A stretch of DNA of 53,818 nucleotides from JAJYLM01 sp964547905 (GTDB lineage: Bacteria > JAMCPX01). The notes under the pieces are model-generated. The model had not been told where the DNA came from and searched no databases. It saw nothing but the letters and a program-made list of their open reading frames with translations. The stretch covers positions 1-53,818 of the forward strand of contig CAZJPN010000090.1 in NCBI GenBank assembly GCA_964547905.1. The letters run 5' to 3'. A program made the translations under genes and the position numbers. Shown here piece by piece: positions 8,326 through 16,855 of this stretch (positions are counted from its first letter, which is position 1; every line of letters begins with the position of its first letter).

Positions 8326-9584
8326 AGGCGTTACTATCAGGGATCGCATATATCGGCATAAACATCTTCGAGACGTTAATCAGGGTTCTGCCCTTTCCGC
8401 GCAAGACAGGTCTGATAAAGATAGGCAACCCCGGTAAAGACTCTCCTGTGATCCTGACGTGCAACTTTCACTTGACCGTGGAGCGGGTAAAGAGGGCACT
8501 GAAAGGCATGGACGCCTACCTGCTCGTTGCCAACAGCAGGGGCATCAATGTCTGGTGTGCGGCAGCTGGAGGACATTTTACAACCCATGACGTTATCTCG
8601 ATATTGAAAACGAGCGGCATAGAAGACCTCGTTGCCCATAGGTATGTCATACTTCCGCAACTCGCGGCAACAGGCATCGAGACAAAGCCGATACTTTTGA
8701 AGGCCGGGTGGAGAGCCATCTGGGGGCCGGTTTATGCGAAAGACATCCCTGCATTTCTGAACAGCAGACAGGGACTTCCGGGGCCTGAGTTCACATCCGA
8801 TAATTTCTACGTACCCGGGTTCATGAGAAAGGTACTTGAAAAAACCCCGGCCATGCGCACCGTGAATTTCGACCCTGTCCAGCGTATTGAAATGGGGGTC
8901 TCATGGGCATTCCCGTTTTCCCTTATAGCGGGCCTGATCATGCTGTTCGCATGGCGCAGCGGGGTCGTCTTTACAGTCCTTCTTATATGGATCGTGTCAC
9001 TTACGACATTCCTGCTCTTTCCAGTCTACGCCCGGTGGGCCGGAGACAAAAAAAGGAAACCCGGTTTGAGCAGGTACACCGTGCTGTTCGATTTCAACAA
9101 GGCGTCGCTGGGCATGTCGGCAATCTTCATCCTGCTGGTGGCAGGCTATGCTTTGCTGACTGGTAACCTTACTGATGGGGTACAGGGCGACTTTATGATC
9201 CACGCAGGTATCCTTACGCTGATTATCGTCCTTCTCCTGAACATGGACCTCAAAGGCAGCACGCCCCTGTTTAAGAGCGGTCTGCACGAGGACAGTCTGC
9301 TGAAGATCACCATCGACAAAAACAGGTGTAAGGGCGCGGCATTTTGCGAGGACGTCTGCCCGAAAAACTGCTATGCTGTGGACAGGAAAATGCACCGTGC
9401 CTCGATACCGCGATTGGACGATTGCGTCCAGTGTGGCGCCTGCATCGTTCAGTGCCCGTTTGATGCCCTGTACTTTACGAGTCCTGACGGAAGCATTATC
9501 CCGCCGGAAACGCTACGGACGTTCAAGCTCAACGTGCTCGGAAAGCGGCTCGTGAGTACCGCGGGAAAGTCTGCGGCTTCATAA
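8322..9584 (+). CDS. HgcAB-like fusion: membrane corrinoid protein with C-terminal ferredoxin
   Basis: A 420-residue protein combining two parts resembling the mercury-methylation proteins HgcA and HgcB. Residues 40-190 form a CdhD/HgcA-like corrinoid-binding domain with NVWCAAAGG at 76-84; HgcA has NVWCAAGK, and C79 matches its essential cap-helix cysteine. Four membrane segments follow (about 195-212, 215-234, 263-281, 291-308). Next comes STPLFKSGLHED, also an HgcA C-terminal signature. The ferredoxin tail has C336, C342 and C346P, then CVQCGACIVQCP (C368-C378). The second cysteine of the first motif is A339. True methylators usually have separate hgcA and hgcB and the GK in the cap helix, so a mercury role should not be assumed. 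It overlaps cpaM by 4 nt, and an ATG start with this overlap is preferred over upstream ATGs. Confidence 0.85.
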   Translation: MKALLSGIAYIGINIFETLIRVLPFPRKTGLIKIGNPGKDSPVILTCNFHLTVERVKRALKGMDAYLLVANSRGINVWCAAAGGHFTTHDVISILKTSGIEDLVAHRYVILPQLAATGIETKPILLKAGWRAIWGPVYAKDIPAFLNSRQGLPGPEFTSDNFYVPGFMRKVLEKTPAMRTVNFDPVQRIEMGVSWAFPFSLIAGLIMLFAWRSGVVFTVLLIWIVSLTTFLLFPVYARWAGDKKRKPGLSRYTVLFDFNKASLGMSAIFILLVAGYALLTGNLTDGVQGDFMIHAGILTLIIVLLLNMDLKGSTPLFKSGLHEDSLLKITIDKNRCKGAAFCEDVCPKNCYAVDRKMHRASIPRLDDCVQCGACIVQCPFDALYFTSPDGSIIPPETLRTFKLNVLGKRLVSTAGKSAAS

Positions 9585-9645
9585 CCTGCTTATATATACA
9601 AAGGTTCATGCATGAGCGAACTTCCGTTTTCCGTATTTCGAATAA

Positions 9646-9674
9646 AGAAGGGCGGGTACACAACCCGCCCTTCT
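9646..9674. terminator. Bidirectional intrinsic terminator between converging transcripts
   Basis: A perfect 12-bp stem (AGAAGGGCGGGT and its complement) has a 5-nt loop. It lies between the plus-strand HgcAB-like gene and the minus-strand lipoprotein gene. On the minus strand the stem runs into TTCTTTATT. On the plus strand a T-rich stretch follows about 10 nt later. Confidence 0.8.
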
Positions 9675-9710
9675 ACATCATCCCTTTTTAATTTTTTGTT
9701 GCTTTGCACA

Positions 9711-11006
9711 TCATGGCCAACCCCAATTGCCGCCGCCCTGGAACTGCGGGCAGGTGTTTCCCGCTGCCGTTGAATACTGGCACGGGAAGTACTGAGGGCC
9801 CTTGGCCACTCCAACAATCTCACTTACCGTACCGTCCCCAATATTCGTTACCCACACATTGCCTGAGTCGTCTATGGCTATCCCCAAAGGACCCTTACCA
9901 ACAGGATACGTCCTAAGGACAGCGCCCGCAGGGCTTACCTCTACTACATCATTACTGTCCATATTAGCAACCCAGATATTGCCCGACTGGTCTATCGCAA
10001 TACCCTGGGGATCGTTTAACCCGCTGAAAATAGTTGATGTGACCGGCGTGCCTGTCGTCGAGGTTATCTCGTAAAGATAGCCGCTCTCGGCAGAAACCCA
10101 GATATTGCCGGATTGATTCACTGCCAGGCCAACGTTATTATCACCGAGATTGTAGGTATACCCGGTAAATTGGGTAGTTACTTCGCTAATCAATGATCCG
10201 CCATAAGCACCAACCCAGACATTGCCCGAGCCATCGATAGCTACAGGCTGGGGACTACTGCAAACAGGGAAGGCCTGCTGTATTGCGCCGGTCGAATCAA
10301 GCTCTGTGAGCAGGCTCGTAGAGTAATCTGAGACCCAGAGATTGCCTGCCTGGTCTATCGCAATAGCTACAGGGCTCGAAAACCCGGTCGTCGGCGTGGT
10401 GGCCACACCCCCGGATATCTTGCTGATACTACCACTATTTCCATTGGTCACCCAGACATTGCCGCTGTGATCGATTGCTATGCCAAACGGCCCGGAACCG
10501 ACAGCAACCGTTGTTGTCTGGGGCGTGCTTGTCGTCGAACTGATCTCGCTGACCGTGTTGCTCCCGTTATTGGCAACCCAGACATTGCCGGATGCATCGA
10601 TCGCTATGCCATACGGGGAACTCCCGACTGCATAGGTATACATAATGTACGGACGGAAGCTTATCGTGTTTGAATACGGGCTTTCCTCGCTGCCGAGTAC
10701 TGATGTTACCACAAAGTAATAGGTCGTACCCAAGGTTAAATCCTTGACAAGATAATGTGTAGTCGTCGTTGTTCCTATTGCAGAGAAAGGACCTCCCGAA
10801 GTCGTCGCGGAATATATCTTATAGCTTGTTACCCCATACGGTTGTGACCACGCCAGCATGACGCCTGCATTATTAAAGGCAACAGACGATAGGACCGGAA
10901 TGCTTGCTCCATTGACTCCGTTCTTGCCGTTCGTACCACTGCATCCTGCCATTACCATAAGAAGCAGGGATGAAAACAATAAAATCTTTTTGATGTTTTC
11001 TTTCAT
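9711..11006 (-). CDS. NHL/Vgb-like beta-propeller lipoprotein, paralogue 1
   Basis: A 431-residue exported protein. It has a signal peptide ending in a lipobox-like VMAGC (Cys22), a short collagen-like G-x-x spacer GTNGKNGVNGAS, one fibronectin type III-like domain (about 35-118), then about seven propeller blades. Each blade carries P-x-G-I-A-I-D-x-S-G-N-V/I-W-V, as in NHL and virginiamycin B lyase-like (Vgb) repeats. It probably sits on the outer membrane or cell surface; no catalytic function can be assigned. It lies 35 nt downstream of a paralogue with the same architecture and N-terminal spacer, which suggests tandem duplication. Both end in a G-P-Q-x-x-P segment. A GGAG ribosome site precedes the ATG. 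Confidence 0.8.
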   Translation of the reverse strand: MKENIKKILLFSSLLLMVMAGCSGTNGKNGVNGASIPVLSSVAFNNAGVMLAWSQPYGVTSYKIYSATTSGGPFSAIGTTTTTHYLVKDLTLGTTYYFVVTSVLGSEESPYSNTISFRPYIMYTYAVGSSPYGIAIDASGNVWVANNGSNTVSEISSTTSTPQTTTVAVGSGPFGIAIDHSGNVWVTNGNSGSISKISGGVATTPTTGFSSPVAIAIDQAGNLWVSDYSTSLLTELDSTGAIQQAFPVCSSPQPVAIDGSGNVWVGAYGGSLISEVTTQFTGYTYNLGDNNVGLAVNQSGNIWVSAESGYLYEITSTTGTPVTSTIFSGLNDPQGIAIDQSGNIWVANMDSNDVVEVSPAGAVLRTYPVGKGPLGIAIDDSGNVWVTNIGDGTVSEIVGVAKGPQYFPCQYSTAAGNTCPQFQGGGNWGWP

Positions 11007-11041
11007 ATTTTATTCTCCATTCAACCTCGATTTATTAAATC

Positions 11042-12451
11042 TTACCACATTCCGCTCCCCGGGAATACCGGCCCTGCATATGGCCAGGATTGCGGTCCGG
11101 TGGTAATACCGTTCAATTCTGTTACCGTACTACTATCATCGGTTATCCAGATATTGCCCGAAGCATCAATAGCTATACCGTATCCATAACCCGGAAAGTC
11201 ATAGGCTGTATTGAAGTAATAATTGGTACCATCAATCGGGCTTAATTCCGTAACCGAGGCATTGTTACAATTCGAATCAGCACAGTAATTCGTAATCCAT
11301 ACATTACCCGAGTTATCAATTGCAATACCCCCTTGCGGCTCATAACCAATACCAGCGGTATAGGTAGTATAGGTGTAGTAGCCTCCTGTACCATTCGGAC
11401 TTAGTTCTGTAACCGAGCCATTGTTACCGGCACCGTAATCTACCACCAATACATTACCGGACTTGTCGATCGCTATACCGTAGGGCTCATAACCAGCGTC
11501 GAATGTTGTATTCGTTTGATAGATGCCGGGGGTAGATGTCGGGCTTAATTCCGTAACCGTACCATTGTTACAACTGGAATCAACACATTCATTAACAACC
11601 CATGCGTTCCCTGAAGCATCGATCGCCATGGCGTAGGGATAAATACCAACATCGTAGGTTGTATTTGTTTGATAGATACCGGGGGTAGATGTCGGGCTTA
11701 ATTCCGTAACCGTACCATTGTTACAACTGGGGTCTGCACATTCATTAACAACCCAGACATTCCCTGAAGCATCGATCGCTATGCCGTAAGGATAATAACC
11801 AACACCGTAGGTTGTATTTGTTTGATAGATACCGGGGGTAGAAGTCGGGCTTAATTCAGTAACCGAATTGTCGCCCGCATTTGTAACCCATATATTACCT
11901 GTATTATCTATCGCTATGCCGTAGGGAGAAGAACCAACATCATAGGTTGCGATTGTCTGATAAATGTCAGATACAGTTGTCGGGCTTAATTCACTGACCG
12001 TATTATCACCCTCATTTGTAATCCATACATTGCCTGCATTATCGATCGCCATGCCTATGGGAGAACTAAAGCCCGTATAGGCGTACATCGCATACGGTCT
12101 GAAGCTTACCACGTTTGAATACGGACTTTCCCCGCTGCTCAGTACTGCTGTTACCACGAAGTAATAGGTCGTACCGGTTATTAAACCGGTCAGAATATAC
12201 GAGGGTACCGCCGTTGTACTTACCGCAGTATAGGGGCCTCCTGAAGTCGTCGAGGAATATACCTTATAGCTTGTTGCCCCATACGGTTGCGTCCATGTCA
12301 GCCGCGCCTGTTGTCCGCTAATGTTCGTCACCGTTAGAAATGGACTGCTTGCTCCATTGACTCCGTTCTTGCCGTTCGTACCGCTGCATCCTGCCAAGGA
12401 TAAGAGTACCAGCACTGAAAAAATAACCATTGTTTTGATAGTTTCCTTCAT
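11042..12451 (-). CDS. NHL/Vgb-like beta-propeller lipoprotein, paralogue 2
   Basis: A 469-residue paralogue of the downstream gene, with a perfect lipobox LAGC (Cys22), the same GTNGKNGVNGAS spacer, a fibronectin III-like domain (about 38-120) and seven or so NHL/Vgb blades. Several blades (about residues 185-330) are nearly identical at the DNA level, repeating TELSPTSTPGIYQTNTT and NECxDxSCNNGTV, so this part could expand or contract by recombination. The paired Cys in each NEC...SC block may form disulfides, which fits an exported protein. A strong AAGGAGGTT ribosome site precedes the start, and this is the first gene of the two-gene unit. Function is unknown; surface binding is a guess from the fold. 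Confidence 0.8.
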   Translation of the reverse strand: MKETIKTMVIFSVLVLLSLAGCSGTNGKNGVNGASSPFLTVTNISGQQARLTWTQPYGATSYKVYSSTTSGGPYTAVSTTAVPSYILTGLITGTTYYFVVTAVLSSGESPYSNVVSFRPYAMYAYTGFSSPIGMAIDNAGNVWITNEGDNTVSELSPTTVSDIYQTIATYDVGSSPYGIAIDNTGNIWVTNAGDNSVTELSPTSTPGIYQTNTTYGVGYYPYGIAIDASGNVWVVNECADPSCNNGTVTELSPTSTPGIYQTNTTYDVGIYPYAMAIDASGNAWVVNECVDSSCNNGTVTELSPTSTPGIYQTNTTFDAGYEPYGIAIDKSGNVLVVDYGAGNNGSVTELSPNGTGGYYTYTTYTAGIGYEPQGGIAIDNSGNVWITNYCADSNCNNASVTELSPIDGTNYYFNTAYDFPGYGYGIAIDASGNIWITDDSSTVTELNGITTGPQSWPYAGPVFPGSGMW

Positions 12452-12666
12452 ACTAACCTCCTTATATAATTTGTAAATTCTTACTGTCTTCTAACTGCAA
12501 ATACCTTCTCTGTTCAACAATTTTTATTGTGTGTGTATCAAATAGTGTCGATTCTTCTTAGCTGTCAACGTTTTTTGTTGAAAACATTTTATCAGGAGTA
12601 CGTTAATCGTAGAACGCGCCAGAATCCGTTGGAACGGAAAGGCGGTACATCGGGTAAAGGTATTCA
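12452..12666. other. Divergent upstream region of the propeller lipoproteins and typA
   Basis: The AT-rich left part presumably holds the minus-strand promoter for the lipoprotein pair, but no box pair stands out. I see no gene here; the longest plus-strand reading frame has no ribosome site or recognisable protein. Confidence 0.4.
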
Positions 12667-12694
12667 TTGCATATTTGTAAATTTCAGATATAAT
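12667..12694 (+). promoter_or_regulatory. Sigma-70-type promoter of typA
   Basis: TTGCAT (12667-12672), a 16-bp spacer and a perfect TATAAT (12689-12694). Transcription would start at about 12701, at the base of the hairpin listed next. Confidence 0.7.
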
Positions 12695-12701
12695 AATGTT
12701 T

Positions 12702-12730
12702 CTCCCGGCTAAGACCGGGAGTTTTCTTTT
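12702..12730 (+). terminator. Terminator-like hairpin at the extreme 5' end of the typA mRNA
   Basis: CTCCCGG and CCGGGAG form a 7-bp stem with a 6-nt loop, followed by TTTTCTTTT. It begins at the predicted transcription start, so it could be a 5' stability hairpin, a promoter-proximal attenuator, or the terminator of a transcript from upstream. Confidence 0.55.
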
Positions 12731-12769
12731 ATTACAAAAGAATTAAATTAAGGGAGATAAGGTTACGAT

Positions 12770-14611
12770 ATGTTATCGGCAGATAAAATAAGGAACATTG
12801 GGATTATAGCGCACATCGATCACGGGAAAACGACCCTGGTAGATGCTATGCTCAGGCAGGCAGGCATTTTCCGCATTAATGAGCAGGTAATCGAGAGGGT
12901 CATGGACTCATTCGAGCTTGAGAGGGAACGGGGCATAACGATCCTCGCAAAGAACACGTCAATCAGGTACAACGACTATAAGATCAACATCGTTGATACG
13001 CCGGGACATGCCGATTTCAGCGGTGAGGTCGAAAGGGCCCTTTCCATGGTAGACGGCGTGCTCCTGCTCATCGATGCCATAGACGGTCCAATGCCGCAGA
13101 CCAGGTTTGTGCTGAGAAAGGCGCTGGAAAACAAATTAAAGGCAATCGTCGTCATCAATAAGATAGACAGGCCCGAGGCACGTCCCGATGAAGTGCTTGA
13201 TGCTGTTTCAGAGTTGTTTCTGGATCTTGTTGTTGATCCATCCCAGCTCGACTTTCCGGTCATCTATACGTCTGCAAGAAATGGAACGGCAACCACCGCA
13301 ATGAACAAGCCGCTCAGCAGCCTGAAGCCGTTGTTCGATGCAATCGTGGACAACATACCCTCACCCGCCGTCAGTGCAGGCGATGATTTTGAGATGATGA
13401 TAAGCCAGCTCGCCTACGATCAATACATGGGACCGCTTGTTATCGGCAAGGTAAAAAGCGGGAAACTCCACCCGGGAGAAGACGTCTATATCCATGCAAA
13501 GGGCCGGGAGGCGGTGGTAAAGAAGATCCTGAAACTGTTTACCTTTGAAGGCCTGCAGAGGCTCGAGATCGACGAGACGGCCGCGGGCGACATAATAGCC
13601 ATTGCAGGTATCGATACGCATGATATAGGGACGATCGTTACCCAGAAGGAAGACTTTGTGCTTGTCGAGGGTCTCAGTATAGAAGAGCCAACTATCGCCG
13701 TACAGATGCTGGTCAACAACAGCCCGTTCTCAGGCAGGGAAGGCAAATTTTTCACATCCAGGCATTTGACCGAACGGTTGAAAAAAGAGATTAAATCAAA
13801 CCTTTCACTCAAGGTAACACCCACGGACAGCCCGGATGTTTTCGACGTAGCCGGCAGGGGAGAACTGCACCTTTCCATCCTGTTTGAAACAATGCGCAGG
13901 GAAGGGTACGAGTTCCAGGTCGGTATGCCGAGGGCAATATTGAAAAACGTCGACGGCAAGGTGATGGAACCTATAGAAGAACTGACCATCGAGGTTACGG
14001 ATGAATATTTCGGCAGGGTCATGGAAAAGATTGGTCCGAGGAGGGGTGAGCTCCTGCATTCCAATAAAACACCGTCAGGCATGTCGCGGTTAATCTTTTC
14101 AATCCCTTCGAGAGGTATTATAGGATTACGATCGGAGCTTTTGCTTGAGACAAAAGGGAACGTTGTCCTGCACCACCAGTTCACGGGATATGAACATTAC
14201 CGGGGAGACCTGCCGTCCCGCAAAAAAGGTGTCCAGATTGCAAAAGAGCAGACCGTCGCGGTTGCCTATGCCCTGTGGTTCCTTCAGGAACGGGGCCCGC
14301 TGTTCCTGTCACCTGGCGATAAGGTATATGGAGGCATGATCCTCGGCATACACAATAAAGAGACGGACCTTGTTGTAAACCCGGGAAAGAAAAAACATCT
14401 TTCGAACGTACGGGCTGCGGGATCCGACGATGCAATAAAACTCATTCCCCCTCTGAAACTGTCACTCGAATACGGACTGGGATTTATACAGGAAGACGAA
14501 TTGCTTGAGATTACTCCTGAATCGATACGATTGAGAAAAAAGGTGCTCGACCATATAGAGCGCAAAAGGTCGGAAAGGTTTGCCGAGCAGGAGCTGGACG
14601 ATGACGAATAA
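12770..14611 (+). CDS. typA: Translational GTPase TypA/BipA
   Basis: A 613-residue ribosome-binding GTPase of the EF-G-like group that helps ribosome assembly and stress or low-temperature adaptation. G1 is AHIDHGKTT (residues 14-22), switch I contains ERERGITI, G3 is DTPGH and G4 is NKID. Then come the EF-Tu domain-2-like barrel, EF-G-like domains III and V, and the BipA C-terminal domain with KLSLEYGLGFI and SIRLRKK. Length is normal for the family. AAGGGAG precedes the ATG. The stop overlaps the start of the PhoB-like gene, so the response regulator pair is probably cotranscribed with it. Confidence 0.96.
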   Translation: MLSADKIRNIGIIAHIDHGKTTLVDAMLRQAGIFRINEQVIERVMDSFELERERGITILAKNTSIRYNDYKINIVDTPGHADFSGEVERALSMVDGVLLLIDAIDGPMPQTRFVLRKALENKLKAIVVINKIDRPEARPDEVLDAVSELFLDLVVDPSQLDFPVIYTSARNGTATTAMNKPLSSLKPLFDAIVDNIPSPAVSAGDDFEMMISQLAYDQYMGPLVIGKVKSGKLHPGEDVYIHAKGREAVVKKILKLFTFEGLQRLEIDETAAGDIIAIAGIDTHDIGTIVTQKEDFVLVEGLSIEEPTIAVQMLVNNSPFSGREGKFFTSRHLTERLKKEIKSNLSLKVTPTDSPDVFDVAGRGELHLSILFETMRREGYEFQVGMPRAILKNVDGKVMEPIEELTIEVTDEYFGRVMEKIGPRRGELLHSNKTPSGMSRLIFSIPSRGIIGLRSELLLETKGNVVLHHQFTGYEHYRGDLPSRKKGVQIAKEQTVAVAYALWFLQERGPLFLSPGDKVYGGMILGIHNKETDLVVNPGKKKHLSNVRAAGSDDAIKLIPPLKLSLEYGLGFIQEDELLEITPESIRLRKKVLDHIERKRSERFAEQELDDDE

Positions 14612-15293
14612 ACAAATACTTATTATCGAGGACGACAAAGACATATCAGCTCTCATATCCCATTACGTGGAACAGGAAGGCTTTCTGCCGGTTCCGGCGG
14701 CGGACGGTGAAGAGGGATTGTGGCAGATTAAAACAAAGCTCCCTGCCCTTATCATTCTTGATCTCATGCTGCCGCGTAAAGACGGCTATGAAGTCATGCG
14801 GCAGTTAAAAAGCCGGAAGGAAACGGCGTCTGTCCCCGTTATCATACTCACGGCAAAATCGGATGAAATCGATAAGGTGCTGGGGTTGGAACTCGGTGCG
14901 GACGATTACATGACAAAGCCCTTCAGCCCCCGTGAACTTATCGCCAGGATAAAGGCTGTTTTGCGCCGCATCGAACATGAAACTGACGGGACTGCACTGA
15001 AAAAGATCGTATTTGATAAATTGGAAATAGATGATATAAGACATGAGGTAAGGAACGACGGCAAAACAGTAATACTTACATCAAAGGAGTATAAGCTGCT
15101 AAAATATTTCTTGGACCACAGAGGCGTAGTATTATCAAGGGATACCCTGTTGCAGGATATCTGGGGCTATAATTACTTCGGAACTACCCGCACTGTTGAT
15201 GTACACGTATCAAGATTGAGAAAAAAATTATCCAATTTAAACAACCATATTCAGAATATAAAAGACATAGGTTATAAATTTAACGATGAATAA
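14601..15293 (+). CDS. OmpR/PhoB-family response regulator
   Basis: A 230-residue regulator with a receiver domain (acid pocket DD at 11-12, phospho-acceptor D54 in LILDLMLP, T in ILTAKSD, K in TKPFSPREL). A winged-helix DNA-binding domain follows (LTSKEYKLLKYFLDHRG ... RTVDVHVSRLRKKL). I chose the ATG at 14601, preceded by CAGGAG and overlapping the typA stop; a further-upstream ATG would extend into typA by 7 codons. It overlaps the kinase gene by 8 nt. The arrangement and sequence are PhoB-like, but no phosphate transport genes lie nearby, so the signal is not certain. Confidence 0.9.
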   Translation: MTNKQILIIEDDKDISALISHYVEQEGFLPVPAADGEEGLWQIKTKLPALIILDLMLPRKDGYEVMRQLKSRKETASVPVIILTAKSDEIDKVLGLELGADDYMTKPFSPRELIARIKAVLRRIEHETDGTALKKIVFDKLEIDDIRHEVRNDGKTVILTSKEYKLLKYFLDHRGVVLSRDTLLQDIWGYNYFGTTRTVDVHVSRLRKKLSNLNNHIQNIKDIGYKFNDE

Positions 15294-16608
15294 ATCATCA
15301 TTCATCATATTTACTGCGCTATCCCTTCTCACAGGGGCTGTGGTCCTGTTCATGAAGGATGCCGGTATAGAACTATCGATCTTCATAATACTACTCATAT
15401 CGATATTCATAGGCGTCATGGCTGCCGTTGTTTATGCAAAGAGTGTAAAGGCATTGATCAAACAGATAATCACAGCCGCGAGAAACAACCTTCAGATATA
15501 CAACCTGCCGTATTCTTCGTCTCCAGGCATGGACGATATAGCGTCTATTATACAACTTATCATATCAAAGACAAAAGAATCAGAGGAACAATTGAATAGA
15601 AATGTCGATGATATAAAAAGGATCATGGATGCTGTAGATATAGGCATACTCGTCGTGAACAGACACGGAAGCGTTGTTTACGCCAATGAATACATGAAGA
15701 GATTTGCAGCGCTCGGCAGGGATTTAACAGGCATCTATTTCCTGGACATCATAAGGAGCTATGAAGGGGAGGCTCTTTTCAACGCTGTCGTATCAGGTTC
15801 ACAGCCGGGTCAAAAAGACATTTCCCTCTTTACACCCGAAGAGAAAAAATTCAGTCTCCAAATGAAGCATATAGAGTACTACACTCATGAACAATGTTAC
15901 CTTATGACTTTAAAGGACATAACAAGGCTTAGACAGGTTGATATAATAAGACAGGATTTTATAACGAATGCCTCTCATGAATTAAAAACTCCGTTGACAT
16001 CGATTATAGGATACGTCGAGGCCCTTAAGGAGAATTACAATAAAGAGTTCATAGAGATCGTTTATAAAAATGCAAAGAGAATGCAGAGGATCGTGGATGA
16101 TATGCTGACGCTTTCAAAGGCAGACAGAGGATCATCCGAATTCAATATCAAGGAAGTCAGCATCACGGATGTCGTAAATGAAATCCAGCTATTGCTGAAC
16201 AACGATATCGAAAGAATGCATCAAAAGTTCATCGTAACTATACCCGATGAACTTGATATCGTTTATGCCGACAGGGAAGCACTGTTTGATATACTCCTCA
16301 ATCTTATAGACAATGCAATAAAGTACAACAACGAGAGGGGCGAGATCAGCGTTTCCGCATACGAAAAGGACAAAGAGATCGAAATAGTCGTACGGGATAC
16401 TGGTTCCGGCATTCCTTCAAACGAACTCGATCGGATCTTCGAGAGATTTTACACGGTGGACAAGGCGCGTTCAAGAGCGCTTGGAGGTACAGGACTCGGG
16501 CTCTCCATTGTTAAGCACTTTGTGCTTGCACATAACGGCAAGATATGGGTTGAAAGCGAATTGAACAAAGGCAGTGCCTTCCACTTTACAATCCCGAAGA
16601 AAAAATAA
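15286..16608 (+). CDS. PhoR-like membrane sensor histidine kinase
   Basis: A 440-residue kinase and partner of the overlapping PhoB-like regulator. Two membrane helices are at about 5-25 and 28-50 with almost no periplasmic loop. A PAS domain follows (about 110-215, RIMDAVDIGILVVNRHGSVVYAN), then the dimerisation/phosphoacceptor box SHELKTPLTSIIGY (His near residue 231). The HATPase domain has NLIDNAIKYNN, DTGSGI, FERFYTVD and GGTGLGLSIVKH. The lack of a sizeable extracytoplasmic domain is like PhoR, which senses through partners or the PAS domain. No downstream gene is coupled; the next gene starts 247 nt later. Confidence 0.9.
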   Translation: MNKSSFIIFTALSLLTGAVVLFMKDAGIELSIFIILLISIFIGVMAAVVYAKSVKALIKQIITAARNNLQIYNLPYSSSPGMDDIASIIQLIISKTKESEEQLNRNVDDIKRIMDAVDIGILVVNRHGSVVYANEYMKRFAALGRDLTGIYFLDIIRSYEGEALFNAVVSGSQPGQKDISLFTPEEKKFSLQMKHIEYYTHEQCYLMTLKDITRLRQVDIIRQDFITNASHELKTPLTSIIGYVEALKENYNKEFIEIVYKNAKRMQRIVDDMLTLSKADRGSSEFNIKEVSITDVVNEIQLLLNNDIERMHQKFIVTIPDELDIVYADREALFDILLNLIDNAIKYNNERGEISVSAYEKDKEIEIVVRDTGSGIPSNELDRIFERFYTVDKARSRALGGTGLGLSIVKHFVLAHNGKIWVESELNKGSAFHFTIPKKK

Positions 16609-16855
16609 TTTCCCCGGAAATAACAAGGAAGTTTGCTCATTTTCCACCTCTGGCGGCTTCGACTCTGGCGACGCTCAAACCTTTATTTACAGGGAAGAGT
16701 TATTCGCCTCTGCTCGTAAAACAACGCTCTTTTGCGAACCGGGTTATTCCGCATGCATGCTTTGTCTCTCGTGCTGATAAGAAGCTGTCCACGCAGCTTC
16801 AAAAAATATTGTATTCCACTTGCATTTCTGATTAAATGAATTACGGAGGAATAAG
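16609..16855. other. 247-bp intergenic region before the aminotransferase
   Basis: It contains a small hairpin (GAAGCTG/CAGCTTC, 16781-16800) without a T-run. A weak promoter candidate, TTGTAT (16809-16814), 17 bp, TTAAAT (16832-16837), may serve the downstream amino-acid operon. A GGAGGA ribosome site precedes the ATG. There is no recognisable riboswitch or T-box and no gene. Confidence 0.4.

Noticed and set aside
8322..9584. Calling the fusion a true mercury methylase (hgcA/hgcB)
   Set aside because: The cap-helix GK is replaced and the subunits are fused; fused homologues I recall do not methylate mercury, so only an HgcAB-like call is justified.
11450..11960. Regular repeats resembling a CRISPR array
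   Set aside because: They are in-frame coding repeats of propeller blades, too long and too variable to be repeats and spacers.
12527..12712. Small plus-strand frame upstream of typA
   Set aside because: No ribosome site; it covers the typA promoter.
13486..14184. Long antisense frame (about 230 codons) on the minus strand inside typA
   Set aside because: It lies wholly opposite typA, which has full TypA motifs; the antisense translation shows no recognisable protein.
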